Shown: piece after piece, positions 59,745-64,000 of the stretch
Layout of the letters: each line of letters starts with the position of its first letter
Position numbering within the stretch: position 1 is the stretch's first letter
Source: Actinocorallia herbida
GTDB lineage: Bacteria > Actinomycetota > Actinomycetes > Streptosporangiales > Streptosporangiaceae
NCBI RefSeq assembly: GCF_003751225.1
Contig: NZ_RJKE01000001.1
Span: 9,176,001 to 9,240,000, forward strand
DNA length: 64,000 bases
Reading direction: 5' to 3'
Made by a program: the position numbers and the translations under genes
Notes under the pieces: model-generated
Seen by the model: the letters and a program-made list of their open reading frames with translations, nothing else
What the model was told of the DNA's origin: nothing
Databases searched by the model: none

Positions 59745-61316
59745 GTGCTCAGCGCCCTGAACGAGCCCGCTTCGCGAAACCCCCCAGCACTAGGACATGC
59801 CGTGGTCACAAAGACCCAAGACGAGGGGCTCGACCCCGAACTCCGCAAGCTCGCCATCGTCGTGCTCCTCGGCGCGGTCATGACGATCCTCGACACCACG
59901 ATCGTCAACGTCGCGGTGAAGTCGTTCGCGGAAGCCTTCGAGGAGCCCCTCCCGACGATCCAATGGGTGCTCACCGGCTACACGCTCGCCCTCTCGATGA
60001 GCATCCCCATCACGGGCTGGGCCGTCGCCCGGTTCGGCGCGAAACGCATGTGGATCCTGTCACTCATCGGGTTCGTGGCCGGATCCGCGCTGTGCGGGCT
60101 GGCCTGGAACGTGACGAGCCTGATCGTCTTCCGGGTGCTCCAGGGCGCGGCGGCGGGCATGATCATGCCGATCGGCCAGACGATGCTGGCGCAGAAGGCG
60201 GGCCCGCACCGGATGGGCCGCGTCATGGCCGTCATCGCGGTGCCGGCGATGCTCGCGCCGGTGCTGGGCCCGCTGCTCGGCGGCCTCCTCCTGGACCACC
60301 TGAGCTGGCGCTGGCTGTTCTTCATCAACGTGCCGTTCTGCGCCGTCGCGCTCGCCGCCGCCTTCCGGTTCATGGAACGGGACGTCCGCTCGGCCGTCGA
60401 GTCCAAGCTCGACTGGCTCGGCCTCCTGCTGCTGTCCCCCGGTCTCGCCCTCGTCGTCTTCGGCATGGCCGAGGCGGGTGAAGGCGAGGACCTGGTGAGC
60501 CTGCGCGTCCTCGGCAGCGCGCTGCTCGGGCTCCTGCTCATCACCGCGTTCGTGCTGCACGCCGTGCGCCGCGGGGACAGGGCGCTGGTGGACGTCCGGC
60601 TCTACCGCGACCGCACCTTCAGCGTCGTCAACCTGGCGTTCCTCCTCTACGTCGCCGCGCTGTTCGGCATGATGGTGCTCTTCCCGCTGTACTACCAGGT
60701 CGTGCACGGCTTCACGCCGCTGAAGTCCGGCCTGATGACGGCCCCGATGGGCCTCGGCGCGATGATCACCATGGCCCTGTCCGGCCGCCTCGCCGACCGC
60801 CTCGGCTCACGCCGCCTCGCGCTCACCGGCCTGCCCATCGTGCTGCTCGGCATCTTCTGCTACACCCAGATCAGCTACGACACGCCCATCCCGGTGCTGC
60901 TCGGCATCCTGTTCCTCATCGGCGTCGGCCACGGCTCGATGATGCCCGCGCTCATGGGCGGCATGTACCGGACGCTGTCCCCGGCCCAGGTCCCGTCGGC
61001 GACCGCCGCCAGCAACATCGGCATGCGCGTCGGCAGCTCCCTCGGCGTCGCCGCCCTGGCCGTGCTCCTCCAGCTCGCCATCACCGACCGCTTCCCCGAC
61101 TCCGACGGCACCCTCTCCGCCGTCCCGGCCGACCTCCCGGCCGCGGCGGCCGACCTCTTCACCTCCGCCTTCACCCACACGTTCTGGTGGGCCCTGGGCC
61201 TGGCCGCCCTGGCCCTCATCCCGATCCTCCTCATCCCCCGGCCCCAGCCCACGGCCGTCGCCACCACCCCGGACACCCCGGCCGATCCCGTCAAGGACGC
61301 CGAACCCGCCCACTGA
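59745..61316 (+). CDS. MFS drug exporter of the DHA2 (14-TM, EmrB/QacA) family
   Basis: The 523-residue transporter has the DHA2 topology: signature TILDTTIVNVAV in TM1, WVLTGYTLALSMSIPITGW in TM2, the R-F-G-A-K-R loop, FRVLQGAAAGMIMPIGQTM, and motif C in TM5 (APVLGPLLGGLLLD). It would expel hydrophobic toxic compounds with proton antiport. GTG 59745 is the first start, but GTG 59802 would remove a 19-residue head. The TetR divergently encoded is its likely repressor. Confidence 0.92.
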   Translation: MLSALNEPASRNPPALGHAVVTKTQDEGLDPELRKLAIVVLLGAVMTILDTTIVNVAVKSFAEAFEEPLPTIQWVLTGYTLALSMSIPITGWAVARFGAKRMWILSLIGFVAGSALCGLAWNVTSLIVFRVLQGAAAGMIMPIGQTMLAQKAGPHRMGRVMAVIAVPAMLAPVLGPLLGGLLLDHLSWRWLFFINVPFCAVALAAAFRFMERDVRSAVESKLDWLGLLLLSPGLALVVFGMAEAGEGEDLVSLRVLGSALLGLLLITAFVLHAVRRGDRALVDVRLYRDRTFSVVNLAFLLYVAALFGMMVLFPLYYQVVHGFTPLKSGLMTAPMGLGAMITMALSGRLADRLGSRRLALTGLPIVLLGIFCYTQISYDTPIPVLLGILFLIGVGHGSMMPALMGGMYRTLSPAQVPSATAASNIGMRVGSSLGVAALAVLLQLAITDRFPDSDGTLSAVPADLPAAAADLFTSAFTHTFWWALGLAALALIPILLIPRPQPTAVATTPDTPADPVKDAEPAH

Positions 61317-61325
61317 CCCCACCAG

Positions 61326-61359
61326 CGAAGGCCGGTGTCCCGTTGGACACCGGCCTTCG
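61326..61359. terminator. Perfect 15-bp bidirectional terminator
   Basis: CGAAGGCCGGTGTCC (61326-61340) pairs with 61345-61359 around the tetraloop CGTT. It lies between the convergent exporter and condensation-protein genes and can end both transcripts. Confidence 0.85.
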
Positions 61360-61371
61360 GCGTGGTCGAGG

Positions 61372-62670
61372 TCAGGAGGGTCCGACGGGGGCGTCCGGGT
61401 GCAGGGCGTAGTCGGTGAGGCGGTCGAGGAAGTTCGTGTGGAGGCGGTCCATCTCGGCGGGGAGCCAGCGGCGGGTGTCGAAGCGGAAGTCGGTGGTCAG
61501 GACGTCGGTCGTGTGATCGACGCTGAACAGGGCGACGCCCGGCATCACCGCGGCGTTCATCGCGTGGGCCTCCTGCGGGAACGACAGGCGCACGCCGTCC
61601 ACGGCGTCCTCCAGGCCCGCGCCGTACCGCTGCGGGCGGTACTGGAGGAACAGTCCGCGGGTCAGCCAGCGGGAGGCGAACGCGGCGACCTCGGGGCTGT
61701 GCCCGGCGACGAGCGCGAGCGGCGTCGCCGCGTGCACGTAGCCGGTGAAGGCGTGCACCGCGACCGAGGACAGGAACGCGCGCCGCGTCCCGGCGCGCAC
61801 CCGCTGACGGAAGGGCACCTCCTCGATGAACATGCCGACCGTGCGGGCGTACTCCGGGTCGTTCCTGCCGTGCACGACGCACATCGTCGTCACGTCCTCC
61901 TCGCCCGTCACGGCCGAGACGGCCTCGGCGAACGCGGCGACCGCGGCGTGGAACGGGGAGCAGCGCGCCTCCCTGCAGACCTCCGCGAGCCGCCGGGACA
62001 CCTCGGGTTCGAGCGTCCCGGCCAGCACCCGCGTGCGCGGACCCGTTCCGCCGGGCCGGGGCCTGCCGAACGCGGGCGGCGCCGCACCCGCCAGGCGGTC
62101 GGCCCAGAACTCCGCGGCCCGGTGCCCCTTCCCGCCGGGCGCCCACACGGCGGGGTCGGCCGCGAGGGCCGCCCGGTGCCGGAGGTGCTCGGTGAACAGC
62201 CCCGGGACGGCCAGACGGACCGGCCGTCCCGCGGTGAGTCCGGCATAGGCGGTGACGAGGTCGCCGACGACGATCTCCATGGAGGTGTAGTCGGCGACGG
62301 CGTGCGGCAGCGCCAGGTGCACGGCCGCCCGGTCCCGCGAGGCGGTGACGGCGTCGACCCGGAAGACCGGGAGACGGGCCGGGTCGAGCGGCCGCCCGGC
62401 CCGTTCGTCCAGCGTCGCGAGGAGCCCTCCCCGGCCCGCCTCGCACACCGCGAAGCACACCGCGCCGGGCGTGTACGGGTGGACGGTCTGGCGGTCGGCG
62501 TCCAGGTCGACGGTCGTGCGCGTCGCCTCATGGGCGCGGCAGACCGCCTCCGCCGCATCCCGCAGCGCGGCGGGGTCGAGCGGCCCGGCGAAGACGAGCA
62601 CCGCCTCGGTGATGATCCCGGGGTCGGCGACGCGGCGCTGGACGAGCGGGACCGGCAGCCCGTCGGGCAC
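61372..62670 (-). CDS. Stand-alone condensation-domain-like acyltransferase
   Basis: The 432-residue protein resembles NRPS condensation or PapA/WS-DGAT acyltransferase domains: two CAT-like halves, with the HxxxD motif as H123-A-V-A-D127 (LPHAVADYTS) and a solvent-channel region (TMCVVHGRNDPEYARTVGMFIEEVPFR). No carrier protein or adenylation domain is attached. The GTG at 62670 is 6 bases after the upstream stop. Its neighbours, a CFA-like methyltransferase and an acyl-AMP ligase, suggest that it joins a fatty-acyl group to an acceptor. Confidence 0.8.
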   Translation of the reverse strand: MPDGLPVPLVQRRVADPGIITEAVLVFAGPLDPAALRDAAEAVCRAHEATRTTVDLDADRQTVHPYTPGAVCFAVCEAGRGGLLATLDERAGRPLDPARLPVFRVDAVTASRDRAAVHLALPHAVADYTSMEIVVGDLVTAYAGLTAGRPVRLAVPGLFTEHLRHRAALAADPAVWAPGGKGHRAAEFWADRLAGAAPPAFGRPRPGGTGPRTRVLAGTLEPEVSRRLAEVCREARCSPFHAAVAAFAEAVSAVTGEEDVTTMCVVHGRNDPEYARTVGMFIEEVPFRQRVRAGTRRAFLSSVAVHAFTGYVHAATPLALVAGHSPEVAAFASRWLTRGLFLQYRPQRYGAGLEDAVDGVRLSFPQEAHAMNAAVMPGVALFSVDHTTDVLTTDFRFDTRRWLPAEMDRLHTNFLDRLTDYALHPDAPVGPS

Positions 62671-62675
62671 CGTGC

Positions 62676-63560
62676 TCAGACCCGCTCGAAGATGATCCGG
62701 GCGAGGCCGAGGCTGCGCCGCTCGAACTGGCGGGCCGAGGACTCCAGGTAGTGCAGGTAGTCCGAGACGACCTCGGCGCCGACGACGGACTCGGCCTCCT
62801 CCTTGCGTTCACGCAGGGTGTCGGCCCAGGTCAGGCAGGTCCGGACGTAATGGTCGGGATCATTGCGGACGGTGACGACGTCGAAGGTGTTCTCGCTCGC
62901 CTCGATGATGTCGCTCATCGGCGGCATCACCGACTCGGGGAAGATCTTCTCGATCACGAACAGCATCTCCCGCACCGTCTGCCGGTCCAGGGGCCGGGCC
63001 CGGCCCGCGATGTTGGTCTGGAGGGCGAGCCTGCCGCCGGGCTGGAGCCAGTCGCGGCAGCGGCCGAAGAACGTCCGGTAGGCCATGAGTCGTTTCTCGC
63101 GGCTCATCCCGTGCTGCGCGAAATGCTCGAACGCGCCGAGCGAGATGATCGCGTCGTAGCCTTCGGCCTCGTGGTCGGCCCAGTTCTGCACCCGCACGTC
63201 GTAGCGGTCGTCGGCCCACCGGCCGATCGACTCCGCCTGGGACGGGCTGAGCGTCAGCCCGACCACCCGCGCCACGTTCTGCCGCTCGACCAGGTGCCGC
63301 AGCATGCCGCCCCAGCCGCAGCCGATGTCGAGGACACGGGCGGCGCCGGTCGCGCGGGCACCGGTCGCCATGTAGTCGAGCTTGCGCTGCTGGGCGGCGA
63401 AGAGGGTGTCGTCGTCGCCGTCCCACAGGGCGCACGAGTAGGTGCGGCTCTCGTCGAGCCACAGCTCGAAGAAGGCGTTCCCCAGGTCGTAGTGGTGTTC
63501 GATCGCCGGTGCTGAAGCGCCCATGTAGGCGGGCTTGGACACCGATTCCGAAAGGGTCAT
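62676..63560 (-). CDS. Cyclopropane-fatty-acid-synthase-like SAM methyltransferase
   Basis: The 294-residue enzyme has the CFA/mycolic-acid cyclopropane synthase features: EHHYDLGNAFFELWLDESRTYSCALW, SAM motif VLDIGCGWGGM (76-86) and the GAFEHFAQHG segment. It might add a methylene or methyl group to an unsaturated acyl chain. It lies between the condensation protein and the ligase, 11 bases from the latter. Confidence 0.9.
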   Translation of the reverse strand: MTLSESVSKPAYMGASAPAIEHHYDLGNAFFELWLDESRTYSCALWDGDDDTLFAAQQRKLDYMATGARATGAARVLDIGCGWGGMLRHLVERQNVARVVGLTLSPSQAESIGRWADDRYDVRVQNWADHEAEGYDAIISLGAFEHFAQHGMSREKRLMAYRTFFGRCRDWLQPGGRLALQTNIAGRARPLDRQTVREMLFVIEKIFPESVMPPMSDIIEASENTFDVVTVRNDPDHYVRTCLTWADTLRERKEEAESVVGAEVVSDYLHYLESSARQFERRSLGLARIIFERV

Positions 63561-63571
63561 GTCGTCTCCGT

Positions 63572-64000
63572 TCAGGTTGCGAGGGGCACCGTGGCGATGG
63601 CCGGGAGGGCCTCCGCCAGCAGGAGCCGGCGGGCCCGGTGACGCTGGACCTTGCCGCTCGGTGTCTTGGGAAGCGAGCCGCGCCGCAGGAACACGCAGGC
63701 GTCCAGGACGAGGCCGCAGCGCGCCGAGGCGATCCGGGCCGCCTCGCGGGCGGTGTCCGCGACCTCGGACGGGGCGGCGCCGGCCCTGCTGAGCTCGGCG
63801 ACGAGCACGAGGCGGCCCGCGGGGCCTTCCGAGCCGAGGTCGAGGACGGCGGCGCAGCCCCGGTGGACCAGGTCCATCGCCTCGATCTCCCGCTCGGCCT
63901 CGCGGGTGCTGACGTTCCGGCCGCCGAAGGAGATCACCTCGTCCAGGCGCCCGACGGGGAAGACCTCGCCGTCGTGCAGGAAGCCGAGGTCTCCGGTGCG
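63572..64000 (-). CDS. Acyl-AMP/CoA ligase, C-terminal part (5' end outside window)
   Basis: Only the last ~142 residues lie in the window; the gene is open at base 64000. The visible part reads RTGDLGFLHDGEVFPVGRLDE, then ISFGGRNVSTREAEREIE, and LRRGSLPKTPSGKVQRHRARR, the hinge, A8 and A10 motifs of adenylate-forming enzymes. TGDLGFLHDGE and GRLDEVISFGGRN are typical of fatty-acyl-AMP ligases (FAAL). The A10 lysine (SGKVQR) is present. It would activate the fatty acid for the adjacent genes. Confidence 0.85.
   Translation of the reverse strand, partial: RTGDLGFLHDGEVFPVGRLDEVISFGGRNVSTREAEREIEAMDLVHRGCAAVLDLGSEGPAGRLVLVAELSRAGAAPSEVADTAREAARIASARCGLVLDACVFLRRGSLPKTPSGKVQRHRARRLLLAEALPAIATVPLAT

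Noticed and set aside
1-64000. Insertion sequence, prophage or integrative element
   Set aside because: No transposase, integrase, phage structural gene or flanking direct repeat was found; local oddities look like minisatellites or gene decay.

Overview
The window is GC-rich DNA with many GTG starts, tightly overlapping start/stop junctions and gene families typical of Actinobacteria: DUF397 and DUF5753 proteins, a CU044_5270-type sigma-factor partner, WD40 receptor kinases and mycofactocin. The mix suggests a Streptosporangiales-like actinomycete, possibly of the Actinomadura group; that placement is inference. A perfect ParB-binding consensus (parS) at 23551-23566 suggests the segment lies in the origin-proximal half of the chromosome. 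I see no insertion sequence, prophage or CRISPR array.

Layout. 1-5.3 kb holds housekeeping functions: a partial XRE/TPR regulator, a PH-domain membrane protein, upp, two tRNA-deaminase-associated proteins, tadA and tRNA-Ser(CGA). 5.3-11 kb is accessory and regulatory: a secreted protein, an XRE regulator next to a frameshifted DUF2975 gene, a WhiJ-like group (DUF397, DUF5753 regulator, HATPase), and a MerR-like protein behind an unusually long, hairpin-rich leader. 11-18 kb has a zinc metallopeptidase and a MacAB-like efflux operon divergent from its own two-component system. 17.5-23.4 kb is a five-gene Dpp/Opp-type peptide or nickel ABC transporter whose DppB carries a strange low-complexity head. 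23.5-28.1 kb has parS, an M28-like peptidase, a fasciclin lipoprotein and an ECF sigma/CU044_5270 pair.

28.3-37.5 kb is a complete mycofactocin locus: mftR, divergent mftG, mftABCDE, an NDMA-dependent alcohol dehydrogenase and mftF. It combines precursor, maturation enzymes, glycosylation, a client dehydrogenase and a re-oxidase in one place. 37.5-44.7 kb carries an FAD protein, a membrane-tethered PstS-like binding protein, a WD40 receptor kinase, and a TetR regulator with a downstream dehydrogenase that share an apparent operator.

44.8-57.4 kb is the least explained region. An FHA-like protein and a large protein with a degenerate P-loop precede three small proteins and an overlapping five-gene operon: receptor Ser/Thr kinase with a WD40 sensor, membrane-anchored double WD40 protein, MoxR ATPase, DUF58 protein, and a transglutaminase-fold membrane protein that has lost its catalytic triad. 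This is the best candidate for an undescribed system. 57.3-61.3 kb has a quinone-type oxidoreductase, two TetR regulators and a 14-TM drug exporter. 61.4-64 kb enters a small lipid or polyketide-like cluster (condensation domain, cyclopropane-synthase-like methyltransferase, acyl-AMP ligase) that runs off the right edge.
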